Source: Thalassobacillus devorans (GTDB lineage: Bacteria; Bacillota; Bacilli; Bacillales; Halobacillaceae). Taken from it: DNA of 64,000 nucleotides. Shown piece by piece: positions 17,433 to 25,428 of the stretch. The notes below the pieces were generated by a model, which worked only from the letters and a program-made list of their open reading frames with translations, ran no database searches and was not told where the DNA came from. Location of the stretch: positions 521,384-585,383 of the forward strand of contig NZ_FXEH01000005.1 in NCBI RefSeq assembly GCF_900176565.1. Direction: 5' to 3'. Within the stretch, counting starts at the first letter, position 1, and every line of letters begins with the position of its first letter. The position numbers and the translations under genes were made by a program.

Positions 17433-18959
17433 CTATTTTTTATCATCTATATAAACATGCAAATGTTCATTGCTCTTTAACCATTTAATAAGAGAATAAG
17501 CCATCAGGATATACATTATCAATACAGGGACAGATACTAATACCGAAGAAGTCTGGACAACATCCAAGCCTCCGACAATGGTCAAACTAATTGCCAGCGC
17601 AGAAAGTAAAATACCCCATAGCAGTCGATGCCAACGGGCAGGTTCCGCCCCATCTTCCAACTCCCTGGTAGCAACGCTTGCAATGACATAACTTGCTGAA
17701 TCAAGAGATGTAGCCAAAAATATAAAGCCCAATATTACAAAAAATGTTGACACTAATATAGGAAGCGGGAGTGAGTTCAACACTTCTACAATGACGGAAG
17801 GGCCACCTTTCTCCGTAAGAATGGATGTTAGGTCTACTTTGTCGGTCAATTGCAGATTCATGGCATAGCCACCAAAAACCCCGAAATATAACCAACTGCC
17901 AAGTGACCCCCATAATAAAACATTAGAAACTAATTCACGGATGCTTCTTCCTTTGGAAATACGAGCTACGAATATTCCTATAAATGGAGCCGTAGCCGCA
18001 AACCATGCCCAGTAAAAGACAGTCCAGGCCTGTAGGAAGCCACCTTGGTTGATAGGATCGGTGTAAAGGCTCATGCGCATAAATTTGTCCAACATGATTC
18101 CCAAACTATCTGTAGTATAAGAGAGAATAAAAAAAGTCGGACCAAAGATGATGACGAATAATGCTAGGCCTAAAGCCATATAAACATTCCAGTCGCTCAG
18201 TTTGCGAATACCTTTGTAAAGGCCGAAATAGGCACTGGTACTGAAAATAAATGTCCAGATGACAATAATGGTAAGGTTAAGCCATAAAGAAGGCTCGATA
18301 CCAAAAAGGTTTCCTAATACGGCAGCCACCATAGGTACTCCAAGCCCTAAGGAAGTACCAAGCCCGCCTATCATACTCCATATCACTAATACATCAATTG
18401 TTTTCCCAAGAAAACCGTCTGCATGTTTTCCTAATACTCCCCTGCAAGCAGCACTGATTTTCAACGAACGATCCTTTCTAACAAAAAAACTATACGCCAT
18501 GACTACTGCTGGAAGCGCATATAAGGCCCAGGCAGAAATTCCCCAATGAAAAAAACCGTAACTCAGAGCATACTCTGCTGCTTCATTGGTACTTGGCTCA
18601 ATTCCAAATGGAGGGCCTGTGTAGTAATAAAGCGGTTCGACAATGGACCAGAACATAATGCTGGTTCCCATACTTGCACAAAATAACATGCCACCCCAAC
18701 TGAAACGAGAGAATTCAGGTTTATCTTGTGGATCGCCCAACTTCACTTTTCCATATCTGCCGATCATCAGCCAAATAAGTATAATAAATAGTCCTATCGT
18801 TAAGAATTCGAATGCCCAATCCAATCGATTATTGATTGCGGACATCATACCCGAAATAACCGGTGCTGCTGATTCTCGTAATATAACAAGCAACAGGGTT
18901 ACGACGACAACTAAAATCAATGACGGCCAAAAAATACTTTTTTCTAAATTAGCTTTCAT
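17433..18959 (-). CDS. BCCT-family transporter
   Basis: An integral membrane protein of about 508 residues with 12 hydrophobic segments and clear BCCT signatures: GGMLFCASMGTSIMFWSIVEPLYY, FHWGISAWALYALPA, and the aromatic stretch WTVFYWAWFAATAPFIGIFVARISKGRSIRE. BCCT proteins import betaine, choline, carnitine and related quaternary amines with Na+ or H+. The start is uncertain: ATG 18959 has GGAGG 13 bases upstream, while ATG 18971 is only one base from that site and GTG 18992 lacks one. The coupled TetR and hydrolase genes argue for a catabolic rather than purely osmotic role. Confidence 0.88.
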   Translation of the reverse strand: MKANLEKSIFWPSLILVVVVTLLLVILRESAAPVISGMMSAINNRLDWAFEFLTIGLFIILIWLMIGRYGKVKLGDPQDKPEFSRFSWGGMLFCASMGTSIMFWSIVEPLYYYTGPPFGIEPSTNEAAEYALSYGFFHWGISAWALYALPAVVMAYSFFVRKDRSLKISAACRGVLGKHADGFLGKTIDVLVIWSMIGGLGTSLGLGVPMVAAVLGNLFGIEPSLWLNLTIIVIWTFIFSTSAYFGLYKGIRKLSDWNVYMALGLALFVIIFGPTFFILSYTTDSLGIMLDKFMRMSLYTDPINQGGFLQAWTVFYWAWFAATAPFIGIFVARISKGRSIRELVSNVLLWGSLGSWLYFGVFGGYAMNLQLTDKVDLTSILTEKGGPSVIVEVLNSLPLPILVSTFFVILGFIFLATSLDSASYVIASVATRELEDGAEPARWHRLLWGILLSALAISLTIVGGLDVVQTSSVLVSVPVLIMYILMAYSLIKWLKSNEHLHVYIDDKK

Positions 18960-18983
18960 AAGAGTTTGCATTCCTCCCCTATT

Positions 18984-19041
18984 TATGAACACGTTCTTTT
19001 TATGAACATGTTCATATTAACATAACAATAAGATTTGTCAA
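18984..19041 (-). promoter_or_regulatory. BCCT operon promoter with two tandem palindromes
   Basis: On the minus strand TTGACA (19041-19036) and TAATAT (19019-19014) are 16 bases apart. TATGAACATGTTCATA (19001-19016) overlaps the -10, and a second copy, TATGAACACGTTC, lies at 18984-18996, with centres 16 bases apart. The arrangement fits cooperative binding of two TetR dimers just downstream of the -10. Confidence 0.7.
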
Positions 19042-19063
19042 AAAATTATTGAAAAATAAAATC

Positions 19064-19100
19064 ACCCCGGAGCCCTCCAAATTTTGGAGGGCTCCGGGGT
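19064..19100. terminator. GC-rich 37-nt palindrome, terminator-like
   Basis: Arms of 18 bases around a single central T form a very stable hairpin (ACCCCGGAGCCCTCC... and its complement). On the minus strand it is followed by a T-rich stretch, GATTTTATTTTTC. No gene clearly needs it. It may insulate the BCCT promoter from the divergent glycosyltransferase operon. Confidence 0.5.
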
Positions 19101-19330
19101 AGACTCACAGCTAGCGTACTTTATTGTTCAAATGTTTGATCAACTGAAAGAATAGAAGCATGATTCGACGAAATCCTTGTAAATGACTAATAAAAGCACA
19201 CCAAAATAGAAAGACCAATAAAAAATGTCGTTAAAATACTTCCATCCAGTTCCCTCTTATATACCCTGCAAAGTTTCAATTCGCAGAAGCAAGGGTACGC
19301 TTATAACAGAGAAAACGACGGAGGTACATC
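19101..19330 (+). promoter_or_regulatory. SigB-like promoter before the csbB-type gene
   Basis: GTTTCA at 19273-19278 and GGGTAC at 19293-19298, 14 bases apart, closely fit the SigB consensus GTTTAA-N12-15-GGGTAT. The predicted transcript start would fall about 25 bases before the ATG at 19331. B. subtilis csbB is a known SigB (and SigX) target, which supports the reading. I see nothing else in the rest of this gap. Confidence 0.62.
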
Positions 19331-20320
19331 ATGAACGAATTAATGGTTTCGGTGATCATCCCTGGCTATAATGAAGCTGAAAATATCAATCCGGTATATA
19401 ACGCCCTCCAAATGGAGTTTTCCACGCTTCCCTACTCCTGGGAAGTCGTATTTGTCGATGACGGAAGTCAGGACGACACCTTACTGAATATCCGGATCCT
19501 GGCCGATAAGCATCCGGAAGTGAAATATGTGTCCTTCAGCAGGAACTTCGGCAAGGAATCCGCCCTCCTTGCTGGACTTCAGCATGCGAAAGGTGACGCA
19601 GTAATCATCATGGACGCCGATCTCCAGCATCCGCCTGCACTGATTCCTGAATTGATCGCAGGCTACCAGGAGGGTTACCAGCAGGTGGTCGCTAAACGTA
19701 ACCGAAACGGTGAAGGCAGACGCCGATCCTTCCTCTCTTCCCTTTACTATAAAGCGGTCAACCGGTTGATCGATGTAAAATTGAATGACGGCGAAGGCGA
19801 CTTCCGGCTGCTGGGTAGACAGGCAGTCGATGCCATCCTAAGCCTTAGTGAGGGAAACCGGTTTTCCAAAGGGCTGTTTTCCTGGATCGGCTTTGATCAG
19901 AAGACGATCCATTTTGACAATGTCGAGCGGGAAAACGGTGAATCGCAATGGTCGCTGAAACAGCTTTTGGAATACGGAATCGAAGGAGTCATTTCATTTA
20001 ACCAGCGCCCGCTCCGCCTGGTTTTGTACACCGGGTTAATCATTATGAGCCTTAGCCTTCTCTATATTATGATCATGTTCGGGATAATCCTCATAAGAGG
20101 CGTAGACGTGCCGGGCTATTTTACCACCATTTCATCTATCTTGTTCCTCGGCGGGGTGCAATTGGTGAGCCTTGGTGTAATCGGGGAATATGTGGGCAGA
20201 ATCTATATGGAAACGAAAAAACGACCACACTATTTGATAAAAGAAAGCAATGTGAAGAGGGATACTCGTGATCAAAGGAAGTCAGTTGCAGAAGACGATC
20301 GCTATGAAAAAGTGGAATAA
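19331..20320 (+). CDS. csbB: Polyprenyl-phosphate glycosyltransferase, CsbB/GtrB type (GT2)
   Basis: A 329-residue inverting GT-A enzyme that should transfer a sugar from a nucleotide donor to undecaprenyl phosphate at the inner face of the membrane. The catalytic domain shows VIIPGYNEAENI, VFVDDGSQDDT, SRNFGKESALLAGL and the metal motif MDADLQHPP. Two hydrophobic helices follow at about residues 230-295, the GtrB/CsbB anchor. GGAGG precedes the ATG and a SigB-like promoter lies upstream. In Bacillus, CsbB works with GtcA and YfhO to decorate lipoteichoic acid with GlcNAc; here all three genes are adjacent and overlapping. The exact sugar and polymer are inferred. Confidence 0.87.
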   Translation: MNELMVSVIIPGYNEAENINPVYNALQMEFSTLPYSWEVVFVDDGSQDDTLLNIRILADKHPEVKYVSFSRNFGKESALLAGLQHAKGDAVIIMDADLQHPPALIPELIAGYQEGYQQVVAKRNRNGEGRRRSFLSSLYYKAVNRLIDVKLNDGEGDFRLLGRQAVDAILSLSEGNRFSKGLFSWIGFDQKTIHFDNVERENGESQWSLKQLLEYGIEGVISFNQRPLRLVLYTGLIIMSLSLLYIMIMFGIILIRGVDVPGYFTTISSILFLGGVQLVSLGVIGEYVGRIYMETKKRPHYLIKESNVKRDTRDQRKSVAEDDRYEKVE

Positions 20321-20678
20321 TGAATTCACCCGGTTCGTCATCGTCGGCGGACTGAATACGGCGAATTACTATCTTTTTTATGTTCTTTTTTATAACCTGA
20401 TCGGGTGGCATTACCTCCCCTCCCACATCCTTGCCTTTTTCATCAGTATGGTCATTTCCTTTTTCCTTAACGTGTACTTCACCTATAAAGTCAAACCGAC
20501 TTTGTCTAAATTCCTGATGTTCCCGTTCACCCAGGTGGTCAATATGTCGGTGTCTTCGCTGTTGATCTATGTATTTGTCGACCTGCTCCACATTAACGGA
20601 AACATCGCTCCACTTGCCGCGGTCATTTTTACCGTGCCAATTACATTCATTGTAACGAGTAAAATTTTGAAGAGGTAA
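20268..20678 (+). CDS. gtcA: GtrA/GtcA-family membrane protein (putative flippase)
   Basis: A 136-residue protein with four hydrophobic segments and the GtrA-family opening FTRFVIVGGLNTANYYLFYVLFY, then FLNVYFTYKV. GtrA/GtcA proteins are thought to flip undecaprenyl-phosphate sugar across the membrane. The GTG at 20268, preceded by GAGGG, overlaps the end of the csbB-type gene by 53 bases; an ATG at 20304 is possible but lacks a clear ribosome site. Its stop lies three bases before the next start, so the three genes are translationally linked. Confidence 0.85.
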   Translation: MIKGSQLQKTIAMKKWNNEFTRFVIVGGLNTANYYLFYVLFYNLIGWHYLPSHILAFFISMVISFFLNVYFTYKVKPTLSKFLMFPFTQVVNMSVSSLLIYVFVDLLHINGNIAPLAAVIFTVPITFIVTSKILKR

Positions 20679-20681
20679 GGC

Positions 20682-23270
20682 GTGAACAATATGACAACGA
20701 AACAATCGATCCTGCTTATCGGCACAAGTCTCGTCACAGCTATCCTGGCGCATGCCTTCTTCCTATACCAGTGGACACAGGGAGTTTATATGGCTGGGCC
20801 GGATGACGGGCTTTCTCAGATGGTGCCGTTCCGTGACATGCTTTATGACCAGTTCACGATTGGCAATTTCTTTTACTCGTATGAGTTTGGGCTCGGTGGC
20901 GGAACGTTCAGCCAACTCGCCTATTATTATGGCATCAACATCTTTTTCTACTTGACCGTAGCGGTTGTATTCCTGCTGGAGTCCCTGTCGATTATAAGAG
21001 AAACGGATATTCTGTTCTGGACCGAGGCGACGGTATTCATCAGCATCGTGCGCATGACGCTAATCCTGTTGGTCACTACATATGTATTCCGCTACCTGAA
21101 CGGCAGGATACTTCCTTCTTTCATCGGCGCTGTCCTTTACGGGGCGTCGGGTATGTATTTCCGCCATGTCACCTATTGGGAATTCTTCGGCGACGCGTTC
21201 CTATGGCTGCCGCTTTTAATTCTAGGTGTTGAGAAAATCATCCGCGAACAAAAGCCGGGCTGGTTGATTGCAGCGACAGCCATCTCTTTTTTCGATAATT
21301 TCTACTTTGCCTACATAAATGGCATTTTTACCGGCATGTATATCGCTGCCAGATGGATTTTTCCACTGATTGACAAAGAAACACCAAAACTAAAACAGCT
21401 GAAATATTATACCGGTTCTGTCCTGCTTGGGCTCGGGATCGGCTCGGTCGGACTCATCCCGGCGGTTTGGGGCTTTCTGCAAAATATCCGGCCGCCTTTT
21501 GACCAGGAAATTCCGCTTGTCTCCAGCACCAGCAACATACTCTATGACAGCCCGCACCTGATTGTACCGGCTTTATTCGTGCTTATGCTCGGGCTTTTAC
21601 CGTTGTACAAGAAACCACAGTTCAAGCTGTTCACAGCATTGAGCCTGCTGATCATCGTGCTGCATTTTATTCCCTGGGCGGCCAGCTTCTTTAACGGGCT
21701 GTCTGCTCCTCAGCACCGATACGAATACCTTGCTTCCTTTACTATCGGGGGCGCAGTGGCTGCCGCTTTACCGGCATTGGAAAAAATTACCCGAAGACAG
21801 TTCACGTTAGCGGGAACAGGTTTGGCCGCAATCTATGTGTTATTTCACTTGGTAGATTTGAGCCTGGAGTTTATCAATCTATGGACACTATCTATTCCAG
21901 TTACGGCAGCACTGGTTCTCTTGTCCGTTTTTTGGTTCATCAAAAAACGAACTTTGTATGTCCTGCTTGGCCTTACGCTCCTGTCTCAGCTTGTGATAAT
22001 CAACCACTACCAATATGACAAACTGTATGTCCACGGGGGAGTAAAGGAAACCACGAAGGATTACATGCTGAGTAAAAACTACCTGGCAGAAGAACAGCAG
22101 AAACTAATCGATGACGCTCTGGAAACAGACGCTTCTCCCCTGCCACGGGTGTCATGGAAAGCAGATGGCAGATATAACACACCAATCGTCCAGGGGTTTG
22201 CCGGCACCAGTGCTTATTCCAGCATTCTCAACGGACACGTGCTCGATTACTATTACCATGACCTTGAAATCGATATGAAGCGGGAAAGTGTCAGTCGCTA
22301 CTCCGGCTTCGGGGATCGCGCGAGCCTGCACAGCCTGTGGGGGGCAAACTATATCATGTACGAAAAAGGGAAGGAAGCGAATATCCCATACGGATTCAAA
22401 CTCGCTGAAGAAAGTGAAAACTATGTTGTCTATCAAAATACTAACCCGCTGCCGTTCGTGCAGATATCTGACCAGATTTACAGTGAAGAAGCCCTCGAAG
22501 ATAGTCATCCGATTTCACGTGAGCAGGCGATGATTCAGGGGCTGGTAGTCAAAGATGCGACAACATCAGCAGAACAAATTCCGGAGTATGAAAATCTGAT
22601 CGATCAATCAGAAATAGAGCCAATTGGAGGCAGTTATTCCAACGGCAGGCTGGTTATTAGTGAAAAAGAAGGCGGGCTCGATATCACTCTTCCCCAATCG
22701 GTTCTGGATTCAGGAGCAGAAGATATCTATGTTTCCTTTTATCTATTCAACAATGTAGAGGAAGCTTCCTTGTTTGCCATGCGGGTCAACGACTTCTGGA
22801 CCTCCCGGAAGTCGAGGGAATCATTTTATAAAACGAATGTAAATGACATCACCATCCGTGTGCCAAAGGAAGAAACCATCTCTATCCTCGTACCAGAAGG
22901 AGATTATACGCTCAATGAGTTAGTAATCTATGCAAAAGATTATGAAGCATTGGAACAAGCGACAAAAAGAGAACCACACCAGCCAGAGGTAACGCTCGAT
23001 GGTAACAAGGTCACGCTAACTGACCTGCAGGCAGATACGAAAGGCTACCTGGCTATCCCTGTCCCTTATGAAAAAGGCTGGCAGGTCAAAGTCGATGGAG
23101 AAAAACGCGATATAGAACAGATCAACTACGCCATGCTCGGCACCGCCATCCAGCCAGGAGATGAAACCGTAGAATTCACCTACCTGCCGCCATACTTTAA
23201 AACGACCTTGTTGGCAGCTGGTCTATCACTGCTAATAGCTGTATTTTGGATTAGGAGAAAGCACACCTGA
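20682..23270 (+). CDS. yfhO: YfhO-family GT-C glycosyltransferase
   Basis: An 862-residue polytopic membrane protein. The N-terminal half has about 12 hydrophobic segments, with an early extracytoplasmic acidic loop (MAGPDDGLSQMVPF) and GVLYGASGMYFRHVTYWEF-type motifs of the YfhO family. A large soluble extracytoplasmic domain (about residues 450-840) precedes a final helix and the basic tail IRRKHT. YfhO is the GT-C enzyme that moves sugar from undecaprenyl phosphate onto lipoteichoic acid outside the cell in B. subtilis. The GTG start follows AGAGG at normal spacing; an ATG lies three codons later. It ends the operon. Confidence 0.87.
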   Translation: MNNMTTKQSILLIGTSLVTAILAHAFFLYQWTQGVYMAGPDDGLSQMVPFRDMLYDQFTIGNFFYSYEFGLGGGTFSQLAYYYGINIFFYLTVAVVFLLESLSIIRETDILFWTEATVFISIVRMTLILLVTTYVFRYLNGRILPSFIGAVLYGASGMYFRHVTYWEFFGDAFLWLPLLILGVEKIIREQKPGWLIAATAISFFDNFYFAYINGIFTGMYIAARWIFPLIDKETPKLKQLKYYTGSVLLGLGIGSVGLIPAVWGFLQNIRPPFDQEIPLVSSTSNILYDSPHLIVPALFVLMLGLLPLYKKPQFKLFTALSLLIIVLHFIPWAASFFNGLSAPQHRYEYLASFTIGGAVAAALPALEKITRRQFTLAGTGLAAIYVLFHLVDLSLEFINLWTLSIPVTAALVLLSVFWFIKKRTLYVLLGLTLLSQLVIINHYQYDKLYVHGGVKETTKDYMLSKNYLAEEQQKLIDDALETDASPLPRVSWKADGRYNTPIVQGFAGTSAYSSILNGHVLDYYYHDLEIDMKRESVSRYSGFGDRASLHSLWGANYIMYEKGKEANIPYGFKLAEESENYVVYQNTNPLPFVQISDQIYSEEALEDSHPISREQAMIQGLVVKDATTSAEQIPEYENLIDQSEIEPIGGSYSNGRLVISEKEGGLDITLPQSVLDSGAEDIYVSFYLFNNVEEASLFAMRVNDFWTSRKSRESFYKTNVNDITIRVPKEETISILVPEGDYTLNELVIYAKDYEALEQATKREPHQPEVTLDGNKVTLTDLQADTKGYLAIPVPYEKGWQVKVDGEKRDIEQINYAMLGTAIQPGDETVEFTYLPPYFKTTLLAAGLSLLIAVFWIRRKHT

Positions 23271-23289
23271 TTACGTAGTCGTGGATTCA

Positions 23290-23339
23290 GACCGACCATA
23301 ACAAAGCTATGGATAGTACATTGTGGTGGGTGGTTTTTT
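23290..23339 (+). terminator. Probable terminator of the csbB-gtcA-yfhO operon
   Basis: ACCGACCA and TGGTGGGT can pair with one mismatch around an inner CCATA/TATGG stem, followed by six Ts at 23333-23338. The stem is weaker than the other terminators here. Confidence 0.5.
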
Positions 23340-23390
23340 CTGATTTAACCCTGGGAAACGGATTTCTTTTTTAACTTCAAAATAAAAGCT

Positions 23391-23416
23391 AAAGGCTCCC
23401 CGTTATGGGAGCCTTC
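23391..23416. terminator. Terminator of the M14 carboxypeptidase gene
   Basis: AAGGCTCCC (23392-23400) pairs with GGGAGCCTT (23407-23415) around a six-base loop. It lies three bases beyond the minus-strand stop codon. Confidence 0.85.
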
Positions 23417-23418
23417 AA

Positions 23419-24453
23419 TTAATAGTTATAATTTTGCTCAGGTAACTGATCATAAACCTTTGCATTAGCTTTGAAAATGGATCCATCAGCAATCGCAGCT
23501 GACGTTGTCTTCAGTGCCAAAAATGCTTGCTTCGTATTATAACCATTGGATTTTTGTCCTAATACATAAGGTTCGTAGCTGTTATCGGCCATCCCCCTCA
23601 TTTCAAACAGAATAACTGGAATATCATATTGTAGAGCCATCGCATTGGAAGCTACAGAAGGTCGAGTTGTCGGTGCATCATATTTGAAGACATGGGACCA
23701 GCCGTATCGCTCCAACCCCTGATACAAGACCGTTGCCAACTTTTTGGATTGGTTCAATACCGATGGATCTACATCCGAATGGTATGGTGCTAAAAGAGAG
23801 GCAGAAGAGTACCTATCGTCATAATCCTCTTGCGTTCCTTGGTGGTGCATATCGATCATATAATCAATCTTATATTTTTGGAGCACATTTTTATGTAAGG
23901 CTTTCGTTTCCGGTGCCACCTTTTCTACGTGGTCGCGATTAAGATCAATTCGGTCGGCGTTATAGCGCGTGAGATGACGCCCGCTTGCTACATGATCATC
24001 CAAAGAAAAATTAACATCTCCCATAGCTCCATCTGCATTATACATTGGTAATATCAAAATGTTCACTCGGTTCAGCATCTCTTGATTTTGGGCACTGTTG
24101 GAACCTAAGTGACGAATAAAATCCAGAGCACCTTCTGTGGTTAATGCCTCATTTCCATGCTGTTGAGTAAGGTAAAGTATCGTGGGATTCTCTGGATTGG
24201 ATATATACTTAACCAGATGGATATCTTTTCCTTTCGTGGTTTGTCCAATCACCTCTAGGTCCATTTGTTGTTGTTTGGTAGCTTCCTTTTGAAGAAAGCT
24301 TTTCATCTCACTGTATGTGGTGAACATCGCCGTCTGTACCGTCTCATTCCCGTTAACGTCCGGGCCGTTCCCTCCTGCCAGAGCTGGTGATGCAGTCACT
24401 CCCATTCCCGTTAAGGCCACTGCCAAAGTCATCGTTACTATTTTTTTCTTCAA
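23419..24453 (-). CDS. Secreted M14-family zinc carboxypeptidase
   Basis: A 344-residue exported metallopeptidase. A signal peptide (KKKIVTMTLAVALTGMGVTASPALAG) is followed by a short linker and the catalytic domain with QQHGNEALTTEG (zinc ligands His and Glu), IDMHHQG (third ligand) and VILFEMRGM carrying the catalytic Glu. It should trim C-terminal residues from peptides, or possibly cell-wall peptides, outside the cell. I chose the TTG at 24453, seven bases after AAGGAG; the in-frame ATG at 24474 overlaps that ribosome site and would put acidic residues before the signal. It is monocistronic, with its own terminator, and unrelated to its neighbours. Confidence 0.82.
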   Translation of the reverse strand: MKKKIVTMTLAVALTGMGVTASPALAGGNGPDVNGNETVQTAMFTTYSEMKSFLQKEATKQQQMDLEVIGQTTKGKDIHLVKYISNPENPTILYLTQQHGNEALTTEGALDFIRHLGSNSAQNQEMLNRVNILILPMYNADGAMGDVNFSLDDHVASGRHLTRYNADRIDLNRDHVEKVAPETKALHKNVLQKYKIDYMIDMHHQGTQEDYDDRYSSASLLAPYHSDVDPSVLNQSKKLATVLYQGLERYGWSHVFKYDAPTTRPSVASNAMALQYDIPVILFEMRGMADNSYEPYVLGQKSNGYNTKQAFLALKTTSAAIADGSIFKANAKVYDQLPEQNYNY

Positions 24454-24801
24454 ATCCTCATCTCCTTCATTCATCCACCTTGAACACTGTTACTTTAAAA
24501 AGTTAAAAGCATGCAAGGATATTTTTTTTTCTATAGTAGAACTCATTCTACATATGGACGAAATTTCCTTTATATATATATAAATTCACCTGAGTAACCT
24601 TATCGATTTTGAACTATCCTTCCACCCCACTCTATCATAATCGCCACCCCCTCTTTTCCCTATGAGTCTTCTAACCAGCTTTACCATAGTGGCTATTTAG
24701 AAAATAAAGTTATTTTCTACAACACCAAACGACACCCAACTTCAGATAATAGTAATAGATATCTAATAACTGCAGAACCGGTTCTCGAAACGAGAATAAC
24801 C
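24454..24801. promoter_or_regulatory. Divergent intergenic region with palindromes abutting the sigma-like gene
   Basis: The left part is AT-rich, with a TA dinucleotide run near 24570, and presumably holds the carboxypeptidase promoter. At the right end AGAACCGGTTCT (24774-24785) is a perfect palindrome. TTCTCG-AAA-CGAGAA (24782-24796) forms a hairpin ending five bases before the ATG at 24802. No Shine-Dalgarno sequence is seen there. Confidence 0.45.
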
Positions 24802-25302
24802 ATGTCGAATCTGTTAGACCAATCTTTCGAGGAAGTGTTAAAGCAATACGACAATATGATCCACTACCATATCCACAAGCTACATATCAACGACCCGGAG
24901 CAGGAATTCTACCAAGAAGGCTGCATCACACTCTGGGAAGCCTACCAGACACACGATCCATCACGAGGAACATTCCGTCAGCTTGCAAACTATAAAATCC
25001 ACCATCGCTTCATCGATCTGATCCGCAAGCATTCCAAAGCAGCAGAGAACGAGAAGAATTATGTGGATCAGCACGCCACCGTCGAAGATAACAGCACGTA
25101 TGATTATCCGGAAGACTGCTATTTTTGGAACGCCATTCAAGATGAATTGACCGAAAAACAATGGAAATGGATGAAGTATTACATCATTGAGGGTTTTTCT
25201 TATGCGGAGATTGCGAAGAAAGAAAATACTACAATTGATGCTGTGAAGAACTGGGGAAGAGAAGCTAAGAAAAAATTAAAATGGTTGGTAGTAATTGAAT
25301 AA
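24802..25302 (+). CDS. Sigma-70-family RNA polymerase sigma-like factor
   Basis: A 166-residue protein with a sigma region 2 (EFYQEGCITLWEAYQTHDPSRGTFRQLANYKI, then FIDLIRKHSK) and a C-terminal region 4 helix-turn-helix (ELTEKQWKWMKYYIIEGFSYAEIAKKENTTIDAVKNW). It resembles the short ECF/ComX-like sigma factors of Bacilli that act alone or under competence- or phage-like control. No anti-sigma gene is adjacent. The start has no Shine-Dalgarno site; a hairpin occupies its place, so translation may be regulated. A decayed relative appears near 62472-62540. The target genes are unknown. Confidence 0.75.
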   Translation: MSNLLDQSFEEVLKQYDNMIHYHIHKLHINDPEQEFYQEGCITLWEAYQTHDPSRGTFRQLANYKIHHRFIDLIRKHSKAAENEKNYVDQHATVEDNSTYDYPEDCYFWNAIQDELTEKQWKWMKYYIIEGFSYAEIAKKENTTIDAVKNWGREAKKKLKWLVVIE

Positions 25303-25343
25303 TAATATAGAACGAGTCTGGGACATAACTAGCCGAAAATAGT

Positions 25344-25390
25344 AAAAAAAGGGTTCCGATTATCGAATTTTGATGACCGGAACCTTTTTT
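25344..25390. terminator. Terminator inside the IS, downstream of the transposase
   Basis: GGTTCCG (25352-25358) pairs with CGGAACC (25378-25384), with A7 before and T6 after, so it can act in both directions. Confidence 0.8.
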
Positions 25391-25428
25391 ACTGAGTCAA
25401 TCTCATAATTGGTTAGACGGTTTCCGTT

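Noticed and set aside
20136-20753. 205-codon open frame on the minus strand
   Set aside because: It lies antisense to the csbB/gtcA/yfhO junction, has no ribosome site, and its product is low-complexity His/Asp-rich with no motif, while the plus-strand genes are unmistakable.
24560-24590. TA dinucleotide run as a possible origin or AT-rich element
   Set aside because: It is short and solitary, with no DnaA boxes or replication gene nearby.
25300-25320. Target-site duplication for the IS1182 element
   Set aside because: The bases outside the two ends do not match convincingly, so no duplication is claimed.
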